Below are positions 1 to 7,986 of a stretch of DNA of 64,000 nucleotides, piece after piece. The stretch is taken from contig NZ_JACHGN010000001.1 in assembly GCF_014202315.1 (NCBI RefSeq), positions 457,757-521,756 of the forward strand, written 5' to 3'. A model generated the notes under the pieces. It saw only the letters and a program-made list of their open reading frames with translations, was not told the DNA's origin and ran no database searches. The translations under genes were made by a program, and so were the position numbers. Origin of the DNA: Thermocatellispora tengchongensis (GTDB lineage: Bacteria; Actinomycetota; Actinomycetes; Streptosporangiales; Streptosporangiaceae). How positions within the stretch are numbered: position 1 is the first letter of the stretch; each line of letters begins with the position of its first letter.

Positions 1-317
1 ACCGCGCCGGACAACAGGTGCGTCAACGGCCGTACCGGGCGGCGCGCGATGAGGCCCTGGTCCATCAGGCCGGTGAGGGCCTCGGCCAGATGGCGGGCGG
101 AGGCGGCCTCGTCCATGGCCCGCCACTCGTTCCAGCCCAGGACCGCCGGGCCGTCGATGAGCATGATCCGGCGCACGTCCGGATCGGTGCTGGCCGTGAG
201 GAAGGTCCGGCATCCCGCGGTGAAGTGCGTCCAGGGGTCGTCGTGCGCGTCGGCCGCCGCCGCCACCTTCCTGCCGATCTCGTCCTGAACCTCCCGCAGG
301 ACGGCCCGGAAGAGGTC
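1..317 (-). pseudogene. TetR-family regulator remnant, N-terminal DNA-binding part lost
   Basis: Read on the minus strand from about 317 down to the window edge, the frame matches the ligand-binding half of a TetR repressor: DLFRAVL (end of the HTH-linking region), then a stretch ending in [18 protein letters not shown], then [12 protein letters not shown]. The helix-turn-helix that should precede DLFRAVL is missing. At about position 318 the sequence changes directly into a VOC protein on the opposite strand. The C-terminus runs out of the window. The match is by remembered family patterns, so it is an inference, but the run of typical TetR_C motifs is good. Without an HTH it cannot act as a repressor. 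Confidence 0.7.
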
Positions 318-653
318 CGCGAGGTGACGTTCGAGGCCGACTGGTACGTCAGCCTGCGCCGGCCGGGCGACCCGCCGTACGAGCTGGCCCTGCTCGACCA
401 CGGTCACCCGACCGTGCCCGAGGCGTACCGCAGGCCGGTCCAGGGCGTCCTGTTGAACTTCGAGGTCGAGGACGTGGACGCCGAGTGGGAACGTCTCGTC
501 CTGGGCGAAGGGCTCACGGCCGAGCTGGATCTGCGCACCGAGGAGTTCGGCCAGCGGCACTTCATCGTGGCCGACCCCAACGGGGTGCTCATCGACGTGA
601 TCAAGGAGGTCCCGCCCGCCGCCGCGTACGCGGACAACTACGTCACGCGCTGA
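318..653 (+). pseudogene. VOC (glyoxalase-like) protein remnant, N-terminus lost
   Basis: The plus-strand frame from about 322 to the stop at 651-653 reads [20 protein letters not shown], then [15 protein letters not shown] and [14 protein letters not shown], which is the second half of a small VOC-fold protein (usual length about 130-140 residues). The first ~30 residues with the first beta-alpha unit are missing. Upstream of 318 the reading frame is open only because it is antisense to a TetR remnant. TetR and VOC genes are often divergent neighbours, so one deletion removed both 5' ends. A start at 18 would give a chimeric 211-residue product, which is unlikely to be functional. Confidence 0.7.
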
Positions 654-761
654 CCACAGGGCGGCGCGGTGCTCCGCGGGGCTGGAGACCGGCCGCCTGC
701 GACCCGGTGCCCTGAACCTCGAACTGCGTTGGACCTGTCGGGACCTGTCAGATCTCCAACG

Positions 762-851
762 TGGCGGAGGGTGTGGGATTCGAACCCACGAGACCATCGC
801 TGGCCTGGCCGCTTTCAAGGCGGCTGCACTAGTCCACTATGCGAACCCTCC
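762..851 (-). tRNA. tRNA-Ser (anticodon TGA)
   Basis: On the minus strand a complete class II tRNA can be folded. The acceptor stem GGAGGGT (851-845) pairs with ACCCTCC (772-766), followed by a G discriminator and an encoded CCA (764-762). The anticodon loop CTTGAAA, closed by a GC-rich stem, gives anticodon TGA, and there is a long variable arm as expected for serine. The T-loop TTCGAAT is canonical. It decodes UCA and wobble UCN codons. Confidence 0.95.
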
Positions 852-1177
852 GGGCACGACAGCCACTCTAGCGCCGCGGCGGCGGTTGTGAGGTCGGGCT
901 GTTGCGGATGAGTCGGCTTTTGCCCCGGATGGCGTGAGGGCATACCTCCCCAAAGCTCGCCAAGCATCCTGCTGACCTGCATAATGGGCGATGGCGCGGC
1001 CCCGCGCCCGACCTCCTGACCGTACGCCCACGCCGTACGGCCCAGCGGAGGCAGAGGGGATCGATGTCCTCGGGGCGCCTGCCAGAGCGGTGATCGGGTG
1101 ACATCCGGCTCTCCACGGGCGGAGCGTGTGCACGGGCGTGGGCGAGTGCGTACGCGTGCCGCCGTGACGGAGCGAAG
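852..1177. other. Intergenic region, 326 bp
   Basis: No convincing gene on either strand; the open frames here differ in each phase and match nothing recognised. It lies between the tRNA-Ser 5' side (so it should hold the tRNA promoter) and the gene starting at 1178, which has a weak Shine-Dalgarno-like GGAGCG about 6 bp ahead of its ATG. No repeat stands out. Confidence 0.5.
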
Positions 1178-2650
1178 ATGACCGACCACAAGCACCTCAA
1201 GCGCCGCGTCCGCGCCCGCATGGCCAAGACCGGCGAGTCCTACACCACCGCCCACCGCCACGTGACGGCCCCACCCGCCGGCCATCGCGAGTCGTCCCTG
1301 CTCGCCCGGCTGCTCACCCGCTCCGGCGTCCACGCCTACGACGAGACGACCCTGTACGGCCTGGGCGGCGGCATCGGCTTCATGTACTTCGTGTTCGAGT
1401 ACCAGGGCATGCACCCGTCACTGACGATCGTCGCCCAGGCGCACCCCGCCCCCATGATCCCCACGGCCCTGTCCCGCATCGGAGTGCCGTACGAGATCAA
1501 GCAGACGGGCTCAGCCCGGGTCGCCGAACGCACCCTCCGCGAAACCCTGGCCGAGGGCCGCCCCGCCATCTGCACCGTTGGCGCCTTCTCCCTGCCCTGG
1601 CGCCCCCGCCTGCCCTACCCGGACCCGCTGGACGTCGCCGTCCTCGCCCTGGAGGAACAGGACGGCACCACCGTCGTCCACCTGGACGACCCCCTCCCGG
1701 GCACGACGACCCCCACGAAGTGGACCATCCCCCTCCCCGATTTCATGACAGCGTGGTCGGCCCCCAAGAAGGACCGCCACCGCCTGATCACCATCCCCAC
1801 CACCCCGGACGTCACCCCCGGCCCGAACGCCGCCCACGAGGCCGTAGCCGACACGGCCGCCAAACTCACCGGCCCCGTCCTGGGCAACGCCTTCGACGTG
1901 AACTTCGGCCTGTCGGGCATGGCCAAACTGGCCACCCACCTCGCCGACCGCCGCACCAAGGAGGGCTGGACCCGCAGGTTCTCCGACCCGGAGGCGTTCT
2001 TCACGGCGATGACCCGCCTGCACGCCTGCCTGGAAACCGACCACACCGCCCCCGCCGCCGGCCGCCCCCTCTACGCCGCCTTCCTGGACAGACTCGCCAC
2101 GCACTCCGGCCCCACCCAAGCCCTCCACACCAACGCCCCTTCCTCTCCCGCCGCCACCCCGGAAAACACCACCCCGCCCCCACCCACACCCCGACCGGCA
2201 GGCACCCCCACGCCCTCACCGGCAGGCACCCCCACGCCCCCAACCCCCAACGCACTCCCCCCAACCCCCGCCGCACCCCCCGGGCCCGCCCGAACCACCC
2301 CCGCGCCCCAGCCCTCCTACCAGGCCGCGGCAAGGCTCTTCCACGAGGCCGGCGCCGTGTGGTCCGACATCGCCACAACCGCCATCGCCCACGAGGCGTT
2401 CACCCGATACCGCACCCACCTGGCTGAATTCCGCCAGTTCCTTCGCCAGCCCGGCACCCCGCAGCCCACCGCCGTGGCGCGCGCCCAGGACCTCTACACC
2501 CACCTGTTCGCCACAGCCGCCGCCGACGCCCACCTCCTGGCGTCCACCGAAACCCGTGCCACCATCCTGGCCACCCTCGCCGAGAAGGTCGCCCAAGCCC
2601 ACCACCTTGAGTCCCAAGCCGTGGAACTCCTCGCCCCCCGCGTCCCCTGA
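1178..2650 (+). CDS. BtrH N-terminal domain protein with proline-rich linker
   Basis: 490-residue protein. Residues 1-30 form a basic leader (RVRARMAKTGESYTTAHRHV) that I recall from many actinobacterial proteins. Residues ~33-210 resemble the BtrH_N domain (butirosin biosynthesis protein H, NlpC/P60-like fold), with GLGGGIGFMYFVFEY as the clearest motif. A helical part (~225-320) follows, then a Pro/Thr/Ala-rich linker (~325-385) and a C-terminal helical domain. In BtrH-type acyltransferases a cysteine follows the His-rich start of the domain; here the aligned stretch GHRESSLLARLL has no cysteine, so thioester chemistry looks unlikely. The function is unknown. No operon partner is visible, and the neighbour downstream is a repeat array. 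Confidence 0.75.
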   Translation: MTDHKHLKRRVRARMAKTGESYTTAHRHVTAPPAGHRESSLLARLLTRSGVHAYDETTLYGLGGGIGFMYFVFEYQGMHPSLTIVAQAHPAPMIPTALSRIGVPYEIKQTGSARVAERTLRETLAEGRPAICTVGAFSLPWRPRLPYPDPLDVAVLALEEQDGTTVVHLDDPLPGTTTPTKWTIPLPDFMTAWSAPKKDRHRLITIPTTPDVTPGPNAAHEAVADTAAKLTGPVLGNAFDVNFGLSGMAKLATHLADRRTKEGWTRRFSDPEAFFTAMTRLHACLETDHTAPAAGRPLYAAFLDRLATHSGPTQALHTNAPSSPAATPENTTPPPPTPRPAGTPTPSPAGTPTPPTPNALPPTPAAPPGPARTTPAPQPSYQAAARLFHEAGAVWSDIATTAIAHEAFTRYRTHLAEFRQFLRQPGTPQPTAVARAQDLYTHLFATAAADAHLLASTETRATILATLAEKVAQAHHLESQAVELLAPRVP

Positions 2651-2884
2651 GATCCCCGCACAGCGCCCCACGCACCGAGGCGAGGGCGGAAGATCGCCAC
2701 CCCGCCCTCACCCGGACCTCGTCCACTCCCGGGCGCAGTAAGGGCAGGCGAACGGTGCGCCCGCATGCCCCTTGAGACGACCAGGACCAGCCACGAGTTC
2801 TCACGGCCTCAGGTCCGACGCGTTGCCCGCCGCCCGCCCGGCCTCACACAGCGGCAAGGACGGGCGGCCCCGCTACCGCCTTCG

Positions 2885-3130
2885 TGCACGCACAGGTGTT
2901 GCTCGCCCCGTGCGAGGCCACGCCACCGTCATCGTGCTCCCGGAGGCGCTGTTCGCCCCGTACGAGGTCCTCGCCATGGCCTCGTGCTCGCGCAGGTGTT
3001 GCTCGCCCCGTGCGAGGCCACGCCACCGTCATCGTGCTCGCGGAGGCGCTGTTCGCCCCGTCCGAGGTCCTCGCCACGGCCTTCGTGCTCGCGCAGGCGT
3101 TGCTCGCCTCGCGCGTCGCCACCGGTTGCT
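2885..3130. repeat. Tandem repeat, ~50-bp units in 100-bp pairs
   Basis: About five related units are visible. GCTCGCCCCGTGCGAGGCCA occurs at 2901 and again at 3001, and the blocks GGAGGCGCTGTTCGCCCCGT alternate with them, so the period is 100 bp made of two diverged ~50-bp halves. A last partial unit ends near 3130. All three plus frames are open through the array, so open frames here are not evidence of a gene. It sits between the 3' ends of two convergent genes (2650 plus and 3165 minus). Confidence 0.8.
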
Positions 3131-3164
3131 CGGCCAGGCAGGTCGCCCCCAAAAAGCCCACACC

Positions 3165-4052
3165 TCACTCGTACGGCTCGCTGGGCGCCTGGATCGGGTC
3201 CACGCTGATGGCGGAGATCTCCGGTGGGACCGTGCCCAGCGGCACGTTGTCCGACTTCGGGGGAATCCAGGTGCCGGTCACCTCGACCCAGGTGTCCGCA
3301 GGCGGCTGGTTCGCCCCTCTGACCGTGACCTTGAGCGGGAACGCGTCAGCCGCGCAGCACGCCAGTTGCATGCGGGTCACGTACCACTGGTTCTTCTTCT
3401 TGGCCGGGACCACGAACCCGGTGAGACGCACCTGCCGGCCGGTGAGGGTCTTGTTCTTGTCGCCCCAGGCGCGGCCGATGAACTCCCCGACGGTCATGTC
3501 GGTGGCGCGGTCGGCGGGCAACGGCTGGTACGCGACCGCCTCCGACGCCGCCGGGGGCGGGGGCGCGGTGTCGACGCGGGCCGCGGCGTACGAGCCGAGC
3601 GCGGGTGGTGAGATGAGGAACAGCGCGAACACCGGCAGGCACAGCAGCCACGCCACCTGCGGCACATGTGAGTGGTCGTGCCCCCCATGCCCGGCATGAG
3701 AGCCGGGGCCAGAAGCGGACGCGGAGGCGGAGACGGACGCGGCCGCCGAGCCCGACGTGGAGGCAGGAGCGGACGCGGAGGCCGAGTCCGACGCGGAGGC
3801 AGGAGCGGACGTGGAGACCGAGTCCGACGTTGAGGCCGTGGACGTCGCGGTGGATGCTGTCGTGTCGGCGGGCCGGCGCCAATCCCGGATCAGGCCGACC
3901 ACGCCCAGCACCACCAGGACCGCCCCCGCCGCGATCAGAAAGGGCCGGAAGCCGGGTTTGACGTAGTTCAGATAGGTCGTGGAGAACGCGGAGATCCGCA
4001 GCACCGTGCCTCCGAGCAGCATGAGCACCAGGCTCTGTGACATGCGCTTCAC
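3165..4052 (-). CDS. TIGR03943/YcgQ-like membrane protein
   Basis: About 295 residues. Two N-terminal membrane helices (MSQSLVLMLLGGTVL and FLIAAGAVLVVLGVVGLI) are followed by a Ser/Ala/Thr low-complexity stretch ending in a His-rich tail (HAGHGGHDHSH), another hydrophobic helix, and a C-terminal soluble domain with YVTRMQLACCAADAFPLKV, the hallmark of the TIGR03943 family. The GTG start at 4052 overlaps the stop of the permease gene (GTGA), so the two are translationally coupled. The pair resembles YcgR/YcgQ of Bacillus, which is known to be under zinc-responsive control; a role in metal homeostasis is inferred from this and from the His-rich segment. The low-complexity insert is unusually long. 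Confidence 0.8.
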   Translation of the reverse strand: MKRMSQSLVLMLLGGTVLRISAFSTTYLNYVKPGFRPFLIAAGAVLVVLGVVGLIRDWRRPADTTASTATSTASTSDSVSTSAPASASDSASASAPASTSGSAAASVSASASASGPGSHAGHGGHDHSHVPQVAWLLCLPVFALFLISPPALGSYAAARVDTAPPPPAASEAVAYQPLPADRATDMTVGEFIGRAWGDKNKTLTGRQVRLTGFVVPAKKKNQWYVTRMQLACCAADAFPLKVTVRGANQPPADTWVEVTGTWIPPKSDNVPLGTVPPEISAISVDPIQAPSEPYE

Positions 4053-5209
4053 AGCAGCACCCACCCCACCACGGCGCTGACCAGGACCGCGAGGCCGAAG
4101 GTCAGCGGAACGAACCTCACCGCGAACGAGCGGCCGAACGTGCCGATCTGGAGTGCGATGAGCTTGAGGTCCACCATCGGGCCGACGACCAGGAAGGCGA
4201 GCTGGGCCGTGGGCGAGAAGGTGTTCAGCGAGGCCGCCACGAAGGCGTCGGCCTCGGAGCAGATCGACAGCAGCACGGCCAGCAGCGCGAGCACCAGGAT
4301 CGACAGCCACGGGATGCCCGCCACAGAGTCCAGCCACTCGCGCGGCACCACCACGTTGAGCGTCGCCGCGGCGAGCCCGCCCACCATCAGGAACCCGCCC
4401 GCGTGCAGCAGGTCGTGCCGCATGGCCGCGGCGAACACCGCGAGCTTCGACTCGCCCTCGTGGGCGTGCGGCCGGTTGCGCAGCCAGCCGGCCTTGCCGA
4501 AGCGCAGCCAGATCCACCCCGCGAGCACGGCCACCGCCAGCGAGGCGGCGAACCTGCCCACCACCATCATCGGCTCGTTCGGGAACGCCACCGCGGTGGC
4601 GACCAGCACGATCGGGTTGATCGCGGGGGAGGCCAGCAGGAAGGCCAGCGCCGCCGCCGGCGTGACGCCCCGCGCCATCAGCCCCGACGCGACCGGTACG
4701 GACGCGCACTCGCAGCCGGGCAGCACCGCCCCCGCGACCCCCGCCACCGGCACGGCCACCGCCGGCCGCCTGGGCAGCGCCCGGGTCCAGAACGAGGCGG
4801 GCACGAACGCGGCGATGGCCGCCGACAGCGCCACCCCGAACACCAGGAACGGCAGCGCCTGCACGCAGATCGCCACGAAGATCGTGGCCCAGGTCTGCAG
4901 CGCGGGCGAGGTCAGGTACGGCGCGAGCACCCACCGCCCGGCGAGCAGCACCACGATGACCGCGACGAACGCCCACGGGACGGCCACCCCGGCCGCCTCC
5001 CGCCGCCCCCAGTCGGCCGGTGGCACCGAGTCGTCGTCCCAGCCCCCGTCGCCCGCCCCACGCCCCGTACGCGCCCCCGACTCCTCCTCCGCAGACAGGG
5101 GCCGGCCGCCGGGACCGCCGGTGGAGCCCGGAACGTCAGAAGCACCAGGACCGCCAGAAGAGTCGTCGGGCGGCCTGTCGATGGTCACTCTGCCGGACAT
5201 GCGCCTCAT
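4049..5209 (-). CDS. Permease of the YcgR/UPF0718 (ArsP-like) family
   Basis: About 386 residues with a long polar N-terminus followed by roughly eight membrane helices, including VAVPVAGVAGAVLPGCECAS, whose GCECASVPVA segment is the cysteine-containing signature of the predicted-permease (UPF0718) family. ATG candidates lie at 5209 and 5200; I prefer these to the upstream in-frame one at 5275 because the DnaA-box-like sites lie upstream. It precedes and overlaps the TIGR03943 gene by 4 bp. The substrate is not known, though metal or metalloid export or repair is plausible for the family. Confidence 0.85.
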   Translation of the reverse strand: MRRMSGRVTIDRPPDDSSGGPGASDVPGSTGGPGGRPLSAEEESGARTGRGAGDGGWDDDSVPPADWGRREAAGVAVPWAFVAVIVVLLAGRWVLAPYLTSPALQTWATIFVAICVQALPFLVFGVALSAAIAAFVPASFWTRALPRRPAVAVPVAGVAGAVLPGCECASVPVASGLMARGVTPAAALAFLLASPAINPIVLVATAVAFPNEPMMVVGRFAASLAVAVLAGWIWLRFGKAGWLRNRPHAHEGESKLAVFAAAMRHDLLHAGGFLMVGGLAAATLNVVVPREWLDSVAGIPWLSILVLALLAVLLSICSEADAFVAASLNTFSPTAQLAFLVVGPMVDLKLIALQIGTFGRSFAVRFVPLTFGLAVLVSAVVGWVLL

Positions 5210-5252
5210 CCTGACAGAGCTTCGTCCCGCCCGTCCGGGAACCGACCGTTCC

Positions 5253-5292
5253 TGTGGATAACCCGCGCGCCCCACACGTCCCCTGTGGATAA
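5253..5292. promoter_or_regulatory. Two direct DnaA-box sequences (TGTGGATAA)
   Basis: TGTGGATAA, the reverse complement of the strict DnaA box TTATCCACA, occurs at 5253-5261 and at 5284-5292 in the same orientation, 31 bp apart (about three helical turns). Both lie in the 88-bp gap between two minus-strand genes, upstream of the permease start. Two exact 9-mers this close are unlikely by chance in DNA this GC-rich. They could titrate DnaA or regulate the permease operon. Confidence 0.6.
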
Positions 5293-5297
5293 AGGCG

Positions 5298-6167
5298 CTA
5301 AAGCTGGCTCAGCAGCCACCTGGGCCCGGTGACGCTGACGGCCGGGCCCACCGCGGTCACGCGCTCGCGCAGCTCCCGGTCGGCCGTCACCACCAGGACC
5401 CGCTCCCACGGCCGCCGGTCGCGCACCGCGGCCACGATGGCGTCGTCCCCGCTCCGCGGGGCGGAGATCACGCTCACCCCGTCAGGGGACTCGGCGTCGC
5501 GCGCGGCCCCCTCCACGACCGCCACGAAACGCGGATACCACGGATCGAGGGCCGCCATGTGCTCGGGCGGGGTGCGCAGGCCGTACCGCGCCAGTGCGCT
5601 CACCTCGGCGAGCAGGCGGGACGCCGCCCCCGCCCGATCCCGCCACCACCCGTGCTCCGCCCGCGCGCCCACGATGTTGGCCATGTCGAGCACGATCACC
5701 AGCGGGCACAGCAGCGGCCGGATGGCCGGCCACGTCTCCGCGAACCCCGGGTGCAGCCTGCGCTCGGTCACCTCGGCGAGCGGAATCCACCGCATCTCGG
5801 CGCTCTCGGCGTTGGCGGGCGCGGCGTCCAGCAGCGTCTGCGCCTCGGCGATGACCGTGCCGAACGACCAGCCGCCGTGGTCGTCGAGGTAGACGCCCTG
5901 CACGCGCAGCCCCTCGCCGCCGAGCGCCGCCTCCTCGCGCGCCTCGCGCAGCGCGGAGGCCACGACGTCCTCGTGACTGTCGCGCGCCCCGCCGGGCAGC
6001 CCCCACGTGCCGCCGTGATGGCTCCACCAGGACCGCTTCTGCATCAGCACGTGCGGCGTGCCGTCGTCGTCATGGTGCACCGCGAGCAGGCCCGAGGCGC
6101 CGTGCAGACCCCAGTGCCTGTGCCCTCGCCCGCACATGGCCCATCCGTCGCCGTCCTTGGCCGCCAT
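5298..6167 (-). CDS. NUDIX hydrolase fused to NYN-like domain
   Basis: 289 residues. Residues ~20-150 form a NUDIX domain with a complete box: GGARDSHE, then REAREEAAL fits GX5EX7REUXEEXGU except for a degenerate final G. From residue ~155 a second domain starts with PLVIVLDMANIVGARAEHGW, carries RSGDDAIVAAV, and ends with ERVLVVTADRELRERV. This resembles PIN/NYN-type nuclease domains, with Asp residues at the start (LDMAN) and end (VTADREL). The combination is common in actinomycetes as an annotated NTP pyrophosphohydrolase; the true substrate is unknown. ATG at 6167 or 6137 could be the start. Confidence 0.85.
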   Translation of the reverse strand: MAAKDGDGWAMCGRGHRHWGLHGASGLLAVHHDDDGTPHVLMQKRSWWSHHGGTWGLPGGARDSHEDVVASALREAREEAALGGEGLRVQGVYLDDHGGWSFGTVIAEAQTLLDAAPANAESAEMRWIPLAEVTERRLHPGFAETWPAIRPLLCPLVIVLDMANIVGARAEHGWWRDRAGAASRLLAEVSALARYGLRTPPEHMAALDPWYPRFVAVVEGAARDAESPDGVSVISAPRSGDDAIVAAVRDRRPWERVLVVTADRELRERVTAVGPAVSVTGPRWLLSQL

Positions 6168-6212
6168 GAATCCATCTTGCCGCAGCCAGGGCTTGGCTAC
6201 GATGCATCCGGG

Positions 6213-7484
6213 ATGGACGGCTCGCTCTCGCCGTTACGGCTGCCGTACGACGCCTTGCGGCTGGCGGCCGGGTTCTTCCTGCCCCTGGCCTTCTTCTACG
6301 CCCTCGCGGTGCTGGCCCACGACGCCGTGATCCTCCTGGCCGTCTACGTGGCCGAGCCGACCGGCTGGCGGGCGTACGCGGGATTCGGCGTGCTGAGCTT
6401 CGCGGTGCTGTTCACGCTCATGGGCTACATCGCGATGCTGAACACGCTCGGCCGCCGCGAGCTCGTGACCGAGACCTCCGTCCTCACCCTGGACGAGCGT
6501 GAACGCCGCCTCGTCGAGGCCCTCTCCCACACGCTCCTGCCGTTCCTGATCTTCTACGGCGCATGGGGCCTGTTCACCGACGACGTCAGGCGCTTCTACT
6601 CACTGTCGGTCGAGCTGGGCCCGCTCCAGGAGAAGGACGTCGTGGCCGAGGCCGAGACCCTGCTGCGCCTTTTCGACATCAACATCCTGATCGTCGTGCT
6701 CACGCTGGTCATCTTCCTGCTGAAGGTCGCGGTCGAGCGCCTGTACGCCGCCCGCCCGCTCAAGGTGCTGGGCGTGGCCACCAGCTCCCTGGAATGCCTG
6801 TGGATGTTCTACGGCATCATCTCGATCGGCAACTGGCTCGGCGAGATCCCCGGCTGGCTGAGCACCCGCGCGGCCTGGCAGGCGGCCCTCGGCCTCATCC
6901 CCGCGCAGGTCACCGAGGCGTGGCAGGCGATCACGCCGTACCTGCCCGACCCCAAGGACGGCCTGGTCCTGCCGCTGCTGTGGCTGGCGATCACCGCCGT
7001 CGTCTACAGCTCCGACGTCACCCGCGACGAAAAGGTCATCGAGGGCACCAAGGTCGAGGGCCGCGTCTCGGGCCTGTGGAACAAACTGCCCGCACACCTG
7101 CAAACGGCGACGGAGTTCCTGTCGCGCGGCATCCGCGACAAGTACGTCCCGCTGCTCAACGGCCTGCGCTTCGCCCTCGGCTCCGGCGCGGTGTTCTGCC
7201 TGACCTTCTGCGCCCTGTACGTCGCCCTCGACGCACTCGCCGACCTCGCCTTCCTCGGCGTGACCAGGCTGATCGGCCCGCACGAGATCCTGTGGTGGCA
7301 GATGTGGAACGGCGCCGCCGGCCTGCCCGTCGCCCTGGTCTTCGAGGTGCTGCGGGTGTGCCTGCTGGCCGCGGCCTTCGACCTGGCGCTCCAGCGCATC
7401 GCCGTACGCCGCGGGTCTACCGGTTCAGCCGAACCAGCCCCTGCTCCCACGTCGACACCCGCACCTCAAGCCCAAGAGACCTGA
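6213..7484 (+). CDS. Polytopic membrane protein, unknown function
   Basis: 423 residues with about seven to eight hydrophobic segments, for example FFLPLAFFYALAVLAHDAVI near the N-terminus, INILIVVLTLVIFLL in the middle and a final helix before a Pro/Thr-rich C-terminal tail. No recognised family motif. The ATG at 6213 lies 9 bp after a TACGAT hexamer (6198-6203) with TTGCCG upstream, so a leaderless transcript is possible. The last 68 bp overlap the 3' end of the convergent gene 7417-7986, so the tail codes on both strands. Confidence 0.8.
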   Translation: MDGSLSPLRLPYDALRLAAGFFLPLAFFYALAVLAHDAVILLAVYVAEPTGWRAYAGFGVLSFAVLFTLMGYIAMLNTLGRRELVTETSVLTLDERERRLVEALSHTLLPFLIFYGAWGLFTDDVRRFYSLSVELGPLQEKDVVAEAETLLRLFDINILIVVLTLVIFLLKVAVERLYAARPLKVLGVATSSLECLWMFYGIISIGNWLGEIPGWLSTRAAWQAALGLIPAQVTEAWQAITPYLPDPKDGLVLPLLWLAITAVVYSSDVTRDEKVIEGTKVEGRVSGLWNKLPAHLQTATEFLSRGIRDKYVPLLNGLRFALGSGAVFCLTFCALYVALDALADLAFLGVTRLIGPHEILWWQMWNGAAGLPVALVFEVLRVCLLAAAFDLALQRIAVRRGSTGSAEPAPAPTSTPAPQAQET

Positions 7485-7986
7485 GCGCGTCCTGCGGCAC
7501 GACGAAGACGGCCCGGATCGTACGCTCCTGGTTCAGCGGCAGCGGCACGTTCTCGTCGCGGTCCTTGACGATCACGCACCCGTACGCGTGCTGCCCGTCC
7601 TCCGGCACCAGATCCCGCCGAATCGTGGCCTTCCACCTGCGCCCGAGCCCGTCCACGGCGACGGCCGGACACGCGAGCCCCGCCTTGGGGTCGTCGAACC
7701 ACTTCACGGCCTGCGCGGTGACCGGCTTGACGGAGTAGACGGCCACGGCGACCTTCGTACGCGGCGGGATCGGCCGGGCGCCTTGCTGCGGCACCCCCTC
7801 GGTGATGCTCTTCAGCCGCCACTCCATGCCCGCCATCACCGCCGCCCGTCCGGCCGAGGCCGTCACGATCTCACTGGCGGTCTTCGTGGAGACCTCGTAC
7901 TTGTGCCGCCACGGCAGCACCCGCAACGCCACCAACGCCGGCAGGACCAGCAGCAGCCCGAGCGCGAACGCCAGATTCCGCTTCAC
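7417..7986 (-). CDS. Membrane-anchored protein, third gene of operon
   Basis: 189 residues. An N-terminal hydrophobic segment (NLAFALGLLLVLPALVAL) serves as signal anchor and is followed by an exported domain of about 160 residues without recognised motifs; two cysteines (LACPAV and YGCVIV) could form a disulfide. The GTG start at 7986 overlaps the previous stop as GTGA. It is the last gene of a three-gene operon whose products share size and layout. The 3' end overlaps the convergent membrane protein gene by 68 bp. Confidence 0.8.
   Translation of the reverse strand: MKRNLAFALGLLLVLPALVALRVLPWRHKYEVSTKTASEIVTASAGRAAVMAGMEWRLKSITEGVPQQGARPIPPRTKVAVAVYSVKPVTAQAVKWFDDPKAGLACPAVAVDGLGRRWKATIRRDLVPEDGQHAYGCVIVKDRDENVPLPLNQERTIRAVFVVPQDALRSLGLEVRVSTWEQGLVRLNR

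Noticed and set aside
815-1414. Long minus-strand open frames antisense to the BtrH-like gene and tRNA
   Set aside because: They cross the tRNA gene and the coding strand of 1178-2650; codon pattern favours the plus frame and there is no family match.
2765-3699. Plus-strand frames over the 100-bp repeat and the YcgQ-like gene
   Set aside because: The minus-strand gene has clear domain motifs; the plus frames come from the repeat and antisense coding.
5253-5292. Chromosomal origin oriC
   Set aside because: Only two boxes, no dnaA/dnaN genes and no AT-rich unwinding region.
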